Of a stretch of DNA of 64,000 bases, positions 8,942 through 20,215 are shown piece after piece. Source of the DNA: Paguma larvata (lineage: Eukaryota > Chordata > Mammalia > Carnivora > Viverridae); contig CM057831.1 of NCBI GenBank assembly GCA_030068075.1, forward strand, positions 9,214,870 to 9,278,869. The letters run 5' to 3'. The position numbers and the translations under genes were made by a program. The notes beneath the pieces are model-generated. The model saw only the letters and a list, made by a program, of their open reading frames with translations. It did no database searches and was not told the DNA's origin. Position 1 is the stretch's first letter. Each line of letters begins with the position of its first letter.

Positions 8942-10182
8942 AAAGAGAATTTGGGCTGTGGATGGAAGGGAAAGGATCCCTTGGATGCATGGTCCCCACC
9001 TTTGGAATTAAAAGGCATGGACCCGGGGGTGAGGCGCATCCAGGACTGACCATATCCCAGCTTAGAGGCCTGCCACCACCCCTCGGCGCAGGTGAGCCCA
9101 GACTCCTGCCCCTAACGCGAGCTCCTTGAGGGAAAGCCTCCCAATCGTTCTGGAATTGTCCTGGGGATGACTCGCTCACTCACTCTCCCCAACAAGGCCT
9201 GCTGGGACAGAGGAGGCATCTCCCAAGCGGCCAGCATGGTTGGGTCAGCCCTGGAGTCAAGCTGCTACAAAGCACCCTGCAGAAATAATCTGATTTGCTC
9301 CACTGAGCGTCCAGGAATAGGGTAAACAAAGATGCCCTTTAGGGCTAGCTCACTGCACAGAAGACGGCATCTACTCTCTGGAAGCCAGGGTCTGTGGCGT
9401 TCGCTGCTGGCTCCCCAGCTCCTCGCACAGTGCCTAGACTTTCAGCATCCATGGAAGGAGAGAATAAAGAAATAACGAAGGAAAGGAGGAAAACCTAAGC
9501 CTTTTAATAAATAATACCTTTGGTTTTCACCTGTCTAAACAAATCAGCCAACCCCGTGGGGGCAGGGACACTGGTTTCCTGGTCAGGAGAGGAATGCGGG
9601 ACACACCTGGGGGAAGAGAAGTTGCTAGGGTCCCCATCCAAGATGACGCATCTTCCCTCGCGCCCGTCAGCCCGGCCCTCCCCCGTTCAGGCAGTCCCCA
9701 AATCTCCAGGCGCTCCTCCAGAAACCCACCACTGTCAAGTATAAATAAAGCAAACCACATTATTGCATGCGCCTCCATCTGTTAATTAACAAATAAATCA
9801 GCCCCGTCTCACCAATTAAGGAAAGATATCTGGGACCACAAAACGTGACTGACTCCTCTCTGTGAAAATGAAAGGTGTTTGTCACAGGCCTCGAGGTGAC
9901 GGGAGCTGCCTGCCTGTCCCCACAGCCCCTGCCTCGTTCACGCAGCCGTAATTGTCTCCCCAGGACCAGAGAGGAGACCCAGGGAGCATGTGCAGTGCGA
10001 AGACTCCCCTGCCGTGGGTCTCTCTGGGTGTCACTGTGACTAAGACCTGGGCAGTGGGTCCAGGGTGCCAAGGGTTACCCTCAGATTGCTCTTCCCCCAC
10101 CCGCCCAGAGTCTATGTGCATCTCTTAGGCGAGGACGGTACCTGAGGCTGGACCAGGAGGCAAAGTGACATTTCCTTTCTTT
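8942..10182. other. Low-copy sequence with an AT-rich candidate conserved block
   Basis: No coding exon or clear repeat is seen. The 9735-9900 portion contains TTAATTAA-type words, an ATTGCATGC word and CAATTAAGG, and has the look of a conserved non-coding element. The remainder is ordinary mixed sequence. Confidence 0.4.
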
Positions 10183-10272
10183 CCGCCATCTTTACTGAGG
10201 TACTATCAACACATTCAGATTGTATATATTTAAGGCATCTGACTGGATGTTTTGATATACGTATATACGAAT
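10183..10272 (-). mobile_element. L1M 3'-UTR fragment
   Basis: 'tttactgaggtactatcaac' then 'attgtatatatttaaggca' and 'tggatgttttgatatacgta' follow the order of the old L1M/L1ME 3' UTR in reverse orientation. Short and ancient. Confidence 0.65.
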
Positions 10273-10274
10273 TC

Positions 10275-10480
10275 TGCGAAAAGCAGAATTTCTTAAACTG
10301 AGGTCTGAGGGCCACCCACATCAGAAACCTGGGGATCCTATAAAAATGCAAAGCCTCAAACTCCGACCCATCCCATTGGGTCAGAATCTACGGGAGTGGG
10401 ACCAGAATGTTGCCACTTTCACTTGCACTCCCAGTCCTCCCCCCTCTGGAGATTCTCAGAGTTTGACAAACGCTGATACA
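10275..10480 (-). mobile_element. MER5A-like hAT (Charlie) DNA transposon fragment
   Basis: Starts with 'ttcttaaactgaggtctgag', continues with 'aaacctggggatcc', 'tataaaaatgcaaagcctca', 'gggtcagaatctacgggag', and ends 'cagagtttgacaaacgctga'. This matches the reverse complement of the non-autonomous MER5A element, whose ends form the short inverted repeat of hAT transposons. Confidence 0.7.
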
Positions 10481-10552
10481 AAACCTTTCTTTTCCTCTCC
10501 TTGAGAACTTAGGTTGTCTGTCCTTTATGGTGGCAATAGAGAAGAGGGAAGA

Positions 10553-10779
10553 GGGGCGCCTGGGTGGCTCAGTTGGTTAAGTGTTTGATGTTGGCTCCGG
10601 TCATGATCTCACAGTCTGTGGGTTCGAGCCCCGTGTTGGGCTCTATACTGACAGCTCAGAGCCTGGAGCCTGCTTTGGATTCCGTGTCTCTCTGTCTCTC
10701 TGCCTCTCCCCAGCTTGTGCTCTCTCTCTCTCCCTCTCAATAATAAATAGATAAACTTAAAAAATTATTTAAAAAAAAG
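10553..10779 (+). mobile_element. CAN-SINE (felid type), plus strand
   Basis: Starts GGGGCGCCTGGGTGGCTCAG with the tRNA-Lys-like head ('ggttcgagcccc' B-box). The body has 'actgacagctcagagcctgg', then the CT tract and an AATAAATAG/poly(A) end. Flanking purine-rich sequence (gaagagggaaga / aaaagagagga) may be a degraded TSD. Confidence 0.93.
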
Positions 10780-11014
10780 AAAAGAGAGGAAAAAAGGGAG
10801 CAGAAGATTCCAGCAAGTGGAACAGGATCACAGGAGGGACTCTGGTCCCACTCTGACTATGCAGGCAAGGTGACCAAGGCCCACGTTAGGGGTTCATTTG
10901 TTCCCCTCAGCAGAGATTTGTGGAAGTTCTCACCCTCTGGTGCCTCAGAAGGTGATGTTATTTGCGAATAACAGAGGCAGTCAAGTTAAAATGAGGGCAT
11001 GAAGGCCCTCATCC

Positions 11015-11336
11015 ATATAACAGGAATCCTTGTGAATAAGAGAAATGTGTGGACAGAGAGACAGACATGCACAGAGAGAAGGATGGAAGAGACACAGGAA
11101 AACCGTCATGTGAAGATTGGAGCTATGCCGTCACAAGCCAAGGGACGTCTGGAGCTACCAGGAGCAGGACAAAGCAAGGAAGGATCTACTCCTACAGGCT
11201 TCAGAGGGAGCGTGGCCCTGGCAATACCTTGATTTCAGACTTCTAGTCTCCAGCCATGAAACAAGAAGTTTCTATTGTGCTAAGCCACCCTGTTTGTGGT
11301 ACTTCATTGTAGCAGCCCAGGCCAACGAATACAGCC
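11015..11336 (+). mobile_element. MLT1-type ERVL-MaLR LTR fragment
   Basis: The order 'ggaatccttgtgaataagag', 'ccgtcatgtgaagattggag', 'cagagggagcgtggccctgg', 'ttgatttcagacttctagtc', 'gctaagccaccctgtttgtg' is that of the 3' part of an MLT1 LTR, ending near 'ggccaacgaatacag'. The small overlapping reading frames here are artefacts of this old LTR. Confidence 0.75.
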
Positions 11337-11339
11337 CAT

Positions 11340-12771
11340 AGAGGGAACATGACTTGCCCGAGGTCACCCCCCACATTGCCACTGCACTGCCACGTAGTCT
11401 AATTCTCACGCAGCATGACCCCAAGCCCTCTAGAAATGCAGATTGGTGCCCTCTCTACAGTATTTTTCCAGATGCAGAAAACAGAGGGGTATAGCCACTC
11501 TGTGTCCAACCCACAGACTTCAGAATCAATTGGTTTTGCACAGACCATCAACCAGGCAAGTTCCCACAGGGCAGGAGCCAAAGTGCTAAATATGGGGGGC
11601 CATCGGCACTAAATAGGAATGTCATTGGCACCTGCCGTGTACCCCATTATATCTGAGCTTACCGAAACCCAAACCGGCGGTTAGCAAACACACCAAAGGT
11701 CTTTCCATGGGGTCTTTCCAGAAGGACTACACATGGCAGGCTTCTCAGGCTGCCCAAGGAAGTGTATTGGTGGGGAGAAGTAGGGGTATGCCCAGAGTTC
11801 AGAAAGTTCCCCTTCTACCTTGTCACCTCAGCGAGGTAAGCTCTGAGGAGACGGTGACAAAGGAGCGCTGGGGGTTCACCCAGTAGCCGATACTTGTTAG
11901 TACAGAGGCATCCTCACCCTCATCTACAGATCCTTCCCTCTGAAGCCAGGCCAATGGTAGGGTGTCTGAGGTTTCCAACACCCTGACACCCACCTCTACC
12001 CCTCCATAGTATGCAGGTTACCCCATGGCCCTTATCAATCTGCCTCGCAAGCCTCCGGGCTACAAAGCCTGGATTGGGTGGGCAGGGAGTCCACTACCAG
12101 GATGGAGAATTCCACGTGATTTAAGAATTCTGCATTAGGAGCAAAACAAAATTCTTTGAGATCTCGCCCATGAATAGCGTTGTGGCCGATGGGAATAGGA
12201 CACAGGATTTCTTAGTTCTTTAGGGGAGATACAATCAAACAGAAGGCTAGAATCCTTTTATGATCCTCTCCAACCCCAGAACCCCGAGAGCAAGAGAAGC
12301 TGGCGTCCAGAAGTGGGAGGCCCCTGCTCTGAGTGAGCAGGAGCTCTTGCATGCTGCCATCATTGCCTCAAAGGTCCCAACAGGAGGAAACTTGTCATGC
12401 CCTAGGGTAACATATCTACGAGGAAAGTCATTTGTGATGAGAAAGGAGAGAGAGAGAGAGGAGGCAGAATGTGCAATCAAATTAATTCTAATGACATTGA
12501 TAAGGAGATTTGGAAGTACAGCCAACGACTCCATTAAAATAATGACTTTGGGTCTCTTCTGTCATCACCTAGGGTCTTTTCCCCCTCTCTCAGCACTGTA
12601 TCTCGAGAGTGCTGCCAGTGACCACTGTGGGGGGAGACAGGCAGGAGGGTAGGGATGGCAAGAGATGCTACAGAGGAGCAAATCCTCTTTCTACCCACTG
12701 CCTCCCAAACGGATGGTCCTTTGGTTGGCAGCTACAGGGAGGGCAAGAAATCACATCATGACTATATAATC
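11340..12771. other. Low-copy sequence
   Basis: Possible MIR trace at 11340-11400 ('gacttgcccgaggtcac'). Otherwise I recognise no exon, repeat or RNA gene. A 130-residue frame at 12260-12652 has no family signature and no splice context. Confidence 0.4.
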
Positions 12772-12788
12772 AAAAGACATGGATGAAG

Positions 12789-13012
12789 GGGCGCCTGGGT
12801 GGTTCAGTCTGTTAAGTGTCTGCCTTCAGTTCAGGTCATGATGTCACAGTTCATGAGTCTGAGCCCCAGATCAGGCACTCTGCTCTCCATACAGAGCCCA
12901 CTTTCAATCTTCCGTGCCCACCCCCTCTCTCTGCCCCTCCCCACCTCTTGCTCTCTCTTTCTCTCTCTCAAAAATAAATAAATAAGTGAAACTTAAAAGA
13001 AGGATTTTTTTA
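12789..13012 (+). mobile_element. CAN-SINE, plus strand, with 17-bp TSD
   Basis: GGGGCGCCTGGGTGGTTCAG head, CT tract and AAATAAATAAATAAG tail. The flanks AAAAGACATGGATGAAG (12772-12788) and AAAAGTCATGAATGAAG (13013-13029) match at 15 of 17 positions, so the TSD is slightly diverged. The start A-run fits the L1 endonuclease TT/AAAA target. Confidence 0.95.
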
Positions 13013-13299
13013 AAAAGTCATGAATGAAGGAGGCTGGCCTAGAGCCTCTGCCATCCCCCCTCTCTTGGACAGAGGACCCCTGACACTCAGGGTAGACTCA
13101 GGCCATGGTGCTCCATCTGCTCTGCGTGGACCATCCTGTCAGTTTTGTCCCCTGGCCTTGTGCAGAGTGATGGCTCTAGTAGACACCCACACATCTGTGC
13201 AGGCAGCTTCATAAGACAACTCCGGGTGACAAGAAAGATGTCCGGGAGAATTTCCCCAGATTCCCCAGGATGAAACCTATATCCTCTTTGTGTCTGCTT

Positions 13300-13695
13300 G
13301 TTTTTAATTATTTTTATTGAAATGAAATTCACATAAAGTAGACACTTTAATATACTCACAGTGCTGTGCAACCACGACCTCTGTCTAGTTCCAAAACATT
13401 TTCATCACCCGAAAAGGAAACCCCATACCTCTACTTCCTCCTCCCAGCCTCTGGCAACCACCAATCTACTTCCTGTCTCTACGCACTAACCTACTCTGGA
13501 CACCTCATATAAATAGAATCATACAATAGAGGACCCCTATGCCTGCCTCTTTCACTCAGCATCGTGTTTTTGAGGTTCACCCCATGGCACCAAATATCAG
13601 TAGTCCATTCCTTATTGTGGTCGAATAATAGTCCATTGTATGGATGTACCAACAGTTTGTTTACCTGTTTGGGTGTTGGGCTAAATCTACATTTC
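13300..13695 (-). mobile_element. L1M 3'-end fragment
   Basis: 'tatttttattgaaatgaaat', 'gtgctgtgcaaccacgacc', 'cattttcatcacccgaaaag', 'cctctggcaaccaccaatct' and 'taatagtccattgtatggat' follow the order of an ancient L1 3' UTR running into the ORF2 end, in reverse orientation. Confidence 0.8.
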
Positions 13696-14105
13696 TGACT
13701 GGACCCAGAACTCTCAAAGTCACCTTTCCTTAGAAAGAGTGTGACAGCCCTTACTTCCCAGCTCAGTTCTACCTCCACACCCCCTCCACAGAGTATTCCC
13801 TCCCCATCAGGGGAAGCTCTTTACCTGAGGAAGGTAAAGACACCTTAACTTGAGCCCTCCCTCTGGGCCTCTAGGAAAGAGGGGAAGATGACGTCAATAG
13901 ATCAGTAGATCGTCTGTCTTTAGTCCATCTCAATGTCACAATCCCAAACTCTCACTCAAGGAGAATTTGGACAATGTTATTTAGGTTGACCTACTGTATT
14001 TGGGGTATTCGTTCCACGCGGGGAAGTCAGAGAAGAATGTGTACATTCTGATCCTCTCAACCCCTGGGGTGGATTACTGGTCAACCTGAGCCTGGCACAT
14101 CCCAG
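13696..14105. other. Low-copy sequence, nothing recognised
   Basis: Mixed sequence downstream of the L1 fragment. I see no exon, repeat family or RNA gene. Confidence 0.4.
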
Positions 14106-14520
14106 AAGACCATTCTATAGGCCAGGATTTGATTTCATCCAATGTATCCTCATTGAGTACCTGCACCAAGCCGAGCGCCATGATATGCCCAGGGATATAT
14201 GAAGATCAACAAGACATGGCTTGAGAAGCTCTTGGTCTGGAAAAAGAATGTGCAGGAATAGCAGTAAGGCAGGGAAGATAGACTCTGAGTCGTTCAGTGG
14301 TCTGGAACCCAGAGGAGGGGAGCTGTCTTCTGGCAGAGCTGAGGAGGGAAGGTGCCAGGGTCCAGTTCCGGTGAATCTAGGGGTCCCCGAAGGATGGACG
14401 GTCAGGCAAAAGGAAATGAGAGAGCCAGGAGACAGATGTAGTCTGATGATTAAGCAGGCAGCCCTGGCAATTCTGGCATCTTGGCCCTGCTGGTCTCAGT
14501 GTCTTTATTTTTAAAGGTAG
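14106..14520 (-). mobile_element. L2 LINE fragment (probable)
   Basis: 'cattgagtacctgcaccaag' followed by 'agcgccatgatatgcccagg' parallels the reverse-complemented L2 3' end. The following 300 bp resemble more internal L2 sequence only loosely. Confidence 0.45.
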
Positions 14521-14941
14521 TCAGTGACATTACAATGAGTGACATTCCATAGTTTAATCTCTTTAAAAATAATGCATTTTTACCAACAAGGTGGCAACTT
14601 CCTCAATCCTGTATGTTGGTTTCAGGATAATTAACATAAAAATTTAGGGCGGGTGGGGGGGAGAGAACAGGATGTTTTCTTAATGTTAAGTATCTGTAAA
14701 TTGGAGAAATCAGGGCGTTGCTTTGAGGGCTATACTTCTAACTACAATGGGGGAGGTGCCACCCATCTGGCAAGGGTGGAACTCTCCATGAGCACATTTA
14801 CATAGTCTCTTTTAGATATTATCCTTCAATGCATCACATTCCAAGTTCCCTTTTTTACTTGAAAAACAAAAGAGCATTACCTCCCTTGAGGTCAATGAGG
14901 GCTGCTCAAGAAATCCAGGACTGAAAGGTTATTTGAAGGAG

Positions 14942-15237
14942 GTGGTATTGGGACCCTTTTTGGCCGGCAGGACCTCTGCCTTTTCCACACAGGCAGGTGT
15001 CTCAACCTGTCAGCCCACAATGGCTCCAACAGTGGTATTGGGGTGTTATTTCTTGGCCGGCAGGTGCTTTGCTTCTACTGCCTTTTCCACACAGGGAGAT
15101 TTCTCTACCTGTGAGGTCAAGATGGCTCCCAACAGTGGTACTGGGGCATTATTTCTTGGCTGGCAGGAACTTTGCCTCAACCACCCTTTCCACACAGAGA
15201 GGTTTCTCAATCTGTGAGCCCAAAATGGCTGCCAACA
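14942..15237 (+). repeat. Three-unit tandem repeat (90, 103, 103 bp), unassigned
   Basis: Three consecutive units start with GTGGTATTGG at 14942, GTGGTATTGG at 15032 and GTGGTACTGG at 15135. Each contains 'ttggccggcagg' (or its variant), a 'ctttccacacag' segment, a 'caacctgt'/'ctacctgtgag' segment, and 'atggctcc'/'atggctgc' followed by CAACAG. The units are perhaps 75-85 percent alike by eye. A 94-residue frame (14933-15217) spans them and repeats its peptide in part, but the 103-bp units break phase. Not a recognised family; it could be a minisatellite or the repeat inside an old LTR element. Confidence 0.85.
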
Positions 15238-16195
15238 GGAAGGTTTCTGAGAAGACGTAAGGGCTGTTTGGCCAGGGCAAGAGCTTCCTGAGTGGGAAAC
15301 TTCCAGAGCAAAAGCATGAGAAGGCTATGGTTTGCTCCGGAGAGCTTTCCCCCACTGTGGCCATGACAGAGATGCCCCGGACAAGCAACAGAGGACCAGC
15401 TGGAGAGCCACACAAGAGCAAGGGCCACAGGATTGTGGAGGGCCTGCGGCATCAGAGTAAGGCATCTGTCCTAAAGTATCTGCAGCTTTGTGACTCGAGG
15501 AGGAGGGATCAGAAGGGGCAAAGGCTGGAGGCTGGTAGGCTGAGTAGGAAACTGTGACCATGGCCCTGCCCAGACCCCGAGGAGCTGACCCAGCAGCAGC
15601 AACCTTGAGGAAAGGTGGTGAGCAGGCCCTGCAGGTATTAGCATGGTAATTTATGCAAGATTAAGAAAACCAGTGGGGAGCTAATGGAGACTGGGAGCCT
15701 GGAGCCTGGAGCCCTTCGCCCAGCCCCTCCTCCCTGCCCCCACTCAGCGCCGCTACTGTCTCCATTTGGGCGGCCACAGGAAGTGTGGAAAGAAAGGAAC
15801 TATTTCAAGAAAATATTTCAGAAGGGGATGAAGGGGACATTCAAAATAAACTGCTGTGCCCCTCTTAGGTCCAAACCAGGAAATTCTCAAAGAGCAGTTT
15901 CCCTCAGAGTCCAGACCTGTAAGGGGGGGTCCTGTCCTGCTTTGCCATCCTGAGCCCAAGGAGAATCTCCCAAGTCAAAACGCAGCTCAGAGCAGAAGGC
16001 GGGAGTAGCTGCGGTCCAGGCGCTGGTGGGAACGGCTGGGCGCTCCCCAGCTTCCGCGGCTGTCTGCCTCGCGTCTTCCCAGACAGAGCGGCTGGACTGC
16101 CCAGGCAGGGTCTGGCCAAGCTGCCACCTCCTCCCTGTGCTGCCACTTGTCAGAGCCAGGCAAGAGGGATGCCGGCCTCGTCCCCAGCCTGAAAG
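15238..16195. other. Low-copy sequence, partly G/C-rich
   Basis: Contains 'attagcatggtaatttatgc' near 15637, which may belong to the same unassigned element as the tandem repeat. 15960-16110 is moderately CpG-containing. I recognise no coding exon. Confidence 0.4.
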
Positions 16196-16450
16196 CCCAT
16201 CCGGGGCGCTGGAAGATGAATTATGTTTCATTTATATCAAAGAAGCAATCTCGGAGCCCATTTGTGATCAAATTTGCTGTCAGAGAAACTTTGCTTTATC
16301 TCATTACATCTGATATCTCTTGGCTTCTTGTCCTTGAGACTATTAAAGTTTAATGTCAAATTCAAGATGAAATGAAATCTTTGCTGTATCATCTCATCAG
16401 GACCCGAGTGTTCCCCCTTCCATCTAAAATTTTTTGACAACTAATTACAA
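16196..16450. promoter_or_regulatory. Candidate conserved non-coding element
   Basis: AT-rich, repeat-free block with 'tttgctttatctcattacat', 'gatatctcttggcttcttg' and 'ctaattacaat'. It contains GATA-type and homeodomain-type words and no obvious codon structure. The call is from composition and motif content only; conservation was not measured. Confidence 0.4.
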
Positions 16451-16734
16451 TGGGGGGTGGGGGGCAGGAATGAGAAAGACCCACTTTCCTTCCATCTGCT
16501 GAATACGCCATCACTGGAAGGGGTTGCCGATGAAGCAGGATGGCCCTGTGGTGGCCGAGAGCAAGGAGAGGTGCCTGTCACCCTTAAGCTCCTCTTTGTC
16601 ATCCCTTCACCCCGAACTCACCATCCCTGGGACCAGTGACATCTGTTTCCATCCCTGTTCTTACACAGCATTCCTGCTTAGGGCACACGGTCACAGAGAA
16701 AACGCTCTGACCTGGGAGGCAGATTGGCACCTGA

Positions 16735-16825
16735 TTCTAGGCTCTGCCAGCTGCGTGACCATGAGCAAGGAAACAATCTCAGGCCTCGGTTTCCTCCACT
16801 ATAATACAAGGAGGTTGGAGGGAAA
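16735..16825 (-). mobile_element. MIR SINE fragment
   Basis: 'ggctctgccagctgcgtgac', 'tcaggcctcggtttcctcca', 'ataatacaaggag' in the order of a minus-strand MIR. Short. Confidence 0.65.
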
Positions 16826-17221
16826 GTGGATAACTGAATAGCTGTGCATTTAAACAACAGGGGTAGGGGTCTGTGGCAAAGAGAAGAATTAAACAGCAGA
16901 ACATCAGGTCTGCAGGCCTTATTTCTCATGACGACACAGAGACAAGTTGATTTCTGAGGCTTCTGATGGGCTCTAAAGAAGAAAAGCGCCCGCAGAAAAC
17001 AGCCTTTAGACTGGGAATATGCTTCCCCTGGAACAGAGTTGGTACACTGATTAATAACGCTGATTGAAATCCACCTGTACAATACAGAGCTCTCAGAAGG
17101 CCCAGGGACGGACAGATCCGAATTCCTCAAGAGCAGGATGCTTAAAAAAGGCAGGGGGGTAGGGGGGCAGGTGGGGAGAGGGAAGGTTTAAAAACAGCCA
17201 TCTATTACAAATGTATTAAGA

Positions 17222-17412
17222 AGTTCATTTATTCAACGAGTATCTATTAAGCATCCCTGATGTGTGCTTCCACAGGTGCCAGGCACGAGGGACTCAGCAG
17301 TTAATAAGAAAGACAAAAATCCTTCACCCCACAGAGCCTCAACACTGGTGGAAGGAGGACAAACAATAAATGTGATAAAGAAGTAATTAAGTAATTCATT
17401 CATGTAAACAAA
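17222..17412 (-). mobile_element. L2 LINE 3'-end fragment
   Basis: 'ttcatttattcaacgagtat' then 'caggtgccaggcacgaggga', 'aagacaaaaatccttcaccc' and 'acaaacaataaatgtgataa' are the reverse-complemented L2 3' end. Confidence 0.7.
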
Positions 17413-17469
17413 TCTACAAATTCTTCAAGTGGATGGCGTCAAAGAGTGATGTGGATGCTGGGATGTCAA

Positions 17470-17645
17470 GAGAGCTCAAGTCCTGGCTCTGCCCCTGACT
17501 GGCTATGTGACCGCAGTCAGTTTGCTGGCCTCTCAAGGCCTTTGCTTCCTCATCCATCAAACAGGGACCATGATGGTACCTACCTCTTTGAGTTAAGTGA
17601 GTGGGTTTGTGTGAAATGCCCAGCACATAGAAAGACACCATAGCT
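17470..17645 (-). mobile_element. MIR SINE fragment
   Basis: 'agtcctggctctgcccctga', 'ggctatgtgaccgcagtcag', 'cttcctcatccatcaaacag', 'gatggtacctacctctttga', 'gaaatgcccagcacatag': near-complete minus-strand MIR. Confidence 0.8.
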
Positions 17646-19015
17646 ACTGGCACAATCATCTGGGAAAGCTTTCTGGAGAAGTTGAGCTCCGACCAGCAGG
17701 CTCTCGGGCCCTGTGCCTGGAGAAGGAGAGCAGCTGGCTTACAGAAAGCAGAGCCCAGGCTCAGCAGAAGGTCCCAACTGTCTTCCAACTAGCTACTCTG
17801 CTGGAGGAAATCCGGAATTACTCTGACGCACTCGGCCAGGCTAGGATCCTGCTTCTTAATAAATGATTTCTTGGTCTTCTTTATTTGCCCATCCCTCTGC
17901 CTAACCGTATTCAGGGGAAGTTTGGCATGGGCTCCAAACTTTGGTTTTCTACCAAATGCCAGGACTTCTACAGTCTTCTTCAGGGGAATCAGAGAGTATT
18001 GTAAAGCCTAGTTTGTAATCTAAGTCTCTAAAAGTAACTGTGAGGGCAGCAATTTATTCCTTACCCCTTCTATTCTCTGGGGAAGGGGGAAATAATAATC
18101 CAAAATGTTGGTAGGTATTTTCTTTGAAATCAGAACATCTGGATGTCAGAGCCCATACTCAAGTTTCCCTATGAAGTAGTTACCACCGCCACCACACCCA
18201 CCCGCCCCATCATCAAGAGGAGTAACTACCAGAAACCTTAAAATGACAACCCAAGGTAGCCCCGCTGGTCGGCGACACAGCAAAGACATAGACTCTATGC
18301 CTTGGCTTCAAATGCCATAATCGAACCACATAGGGTGTTGACTCATTGTTCTCTGAATGACACGTTCCTGTAAAAGGTGTGACATAAGCCAGGGAGCCTG
18401 CTTCCTTTAGACAAACACTCCAGAGTTTACACATCCAAGTTAATGTTGTCCCTTGCAAGGTGGTACTTTGGGAAGCTCTGCATTGATTCCAGTGATGGTG
18501 CCACTCACTGTTTTCTGTTTGTTTGTTTAAGCTTTGTTGGTTTTGTTTTTGTTTCTGTTTTTGTTTTTGCAGTTTTGTATGCTTTCCTTTCATTGTTGTG
18601 AATGTGCTCCAAGACCGTAAACCTTTAATGTTTTGAGGGTAGATTTGATTTCTGGAAAAAGACCAAACTTATTTGGAGCCAAGTCTTGCCAATAAGGTAG
18701 ACAAGTAGTTTATATTAAATTTAAAAAACAAAAAAACAAAAACAAAACAAAAAAGCAGCCATGTGCCTGGGGCTCACAAAATATGTGTTGACTAGCAATG
18801 ACAACAAAATGAAAATTAAATATAAGTTGTTTGATTCTAAAGAAAAGAGACTAGGTTTATTCTTTGGCTCATAAAACTTCTCTGAAAGTAATTCCAGCAA
18901 AGAAATTCTGAAATATTTTGAACAGCAGCGAGGTCATTGGAACAAGAGTAGCATGTCAAGGGGGTTTAGGCTTGGGGGACAACCTATGGTTACAGAGGCT
19001 CTAGATTTCAAATCA
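17646..19015. other. Low-copy AT-rich sequence with G/T and CA-rich simple repeats
   Basis: Includes a (GTTTTT)n-like stretch near 18534-18572 and an A-rich CAAAA stretch near 18724-18750. No exon, mobile element or RNA gene is recognised in the rest. Confidence 0.45.
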
Positions 19016-19300
19016 ACAACTAAGGGGTCCCAAGTACATGCAAGACAAGTTCTAGACACTGTGTGTGGCTGAACAAGAACAAAACTCTTAAAGAGCTTCC
19101 CACCCTTTGGAGGAGGGAGCGGGAAAGATGCCTATAGAAAAGCAATAAATACCCACGATACAAAGCAGACCATAAGCCATTCCAGAAGGACTGGGGGAGG
19201 CATCCAAGGAGGCAGGGAGACTTGTGGCTGTGGGGTCGGGAAGAGGCTTTGTGGGGGAGGCAGCATTGAGCCGGGCCTTAAAACAGTGCTTCCTAATCTT
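19016..19300 (-). mobile_element. L2 LINE fragment (probable)
   Basis: 'aagtacatgcaagacaagtt', 'ctagacactgtgtgtgg', 'aaaactcttaaagagcttcc' and 'tgagccgggccttaaaac' loosely follow reverse-complemented L2. Diverged, so only probable. Confidence 0.45.
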
Positions 19301-19564
19301 TCAACAACACGGCACACACAGAAAATGGTAGCAGCCGGTAGATTCACTGGGACAAACGGACGATGCTGCCCGTGGCTGAGGAGAATGAATACCTCACAAC
19401 ACAGGAGTTGGGAAGACCTGCCTTAAAGGAGGAATAGAACTTCAGCAAGCAGATTGGGAGAAAAGGTGTTTCCAAGTTCACAGGCACGGGCCAGAGAGGA
19501 ATTAAGAGTTGAGTGTGTTCCGACAGCACGCTAATATCCTGGTGGCAGAAGGGTAGAAACCCCA

Positions 19565-20215
19565 ATGGCAGCTGATGAGGTTTTTGTTGGGGTGACAGTG
19601 GGGTTTTATTGAACCACAGGGATATGACTTTGTTGGGGTGACAGTGGGGTTTTACTGAACCACGGGGACAGGACTCGTGGGCAGGAAGAGCTGCCCCCGG
19701 GATGCATTAGGAGAGACCAGTTTTATACTGTGGGGCTGGGGGCGAGGTAAAGTCCAGGGGAAGTTTCCAGTGAGATTTTCAGATGCTAAAGAAGGCTCAC
19801 AGGATACTGGAGGCCTAGCTATTGTCAAGCTAGGGCTGTTTTTCCCTCTAGCAAAGCATTAGCATTAAGACAGTAAGGAGTTCCTGGAGAAACATTCTAC
19901 TCTGCCAGCCCCAAGGAGTTGTCGAGGGGCTGCAGGTTATAAGGGAATTTTGTTCTGTCTGCCATTTCCTTCTGCCTTTGTTTCCCACATCACTATGGAG
20001 GGGTGATGGCAACTTAGGTCCTGCAGGACTCTGATCTCTATCAGTGAACCATTTGTTTTTCTCCTTTCCTTGGTTTTGGGGCAGTCTGGAGTGCCCTAGG
20101 AATATCACACATATCCCATTGTGTGGGATATGTGGGGGGAGGGGGTGGCAGGTTGCAACCTGCCAGCTTGCCTTATGCTCCCTCATCAGGGGTAAGGGAG
20201 TTAAGACCAGGAAAG
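19565..20215. repeat. Probable old interspersed repeat, family not resolved
   Basis: The stretch from 'tttattgaaccacagggata' through 'gtttttccctctagcaaagc', 'gcattaagacagtaaggag' and 'cttaggtcctgcaggactct' resembles a widespread placental interspersed repeat. I cannot name it securely; an L1 5' region in reverse orientation is one possibility. It starts with a 46-bp tandem duplication. A repeat-library search would settle it. Confidence 0.4.
19584..19675 (+). repeat. 46-bp tandem duplication
   Basis: TTGTTGGGGTGACAGTGGGG starts at 19584 and again at 19630, and the copies continue through TTTTAtTGAACCACaGGGA with a few changes. Two units, period 46 bp, seen directly. Confidence 0.92.

Noticed and set aside
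10575..10640. Possible tRNA gene
   Set aside because: It is the tRNA-Lys-like head of a CAN-SINE; the same applies to the other SINE heads in the window.
14933..15217. 94-residue repeated-peptide gene
   Set aside because: Two of the three repeat units are 103 bp, which breaks the phase, and no promoter or splice context is seen; kept as a tandem repeat only.
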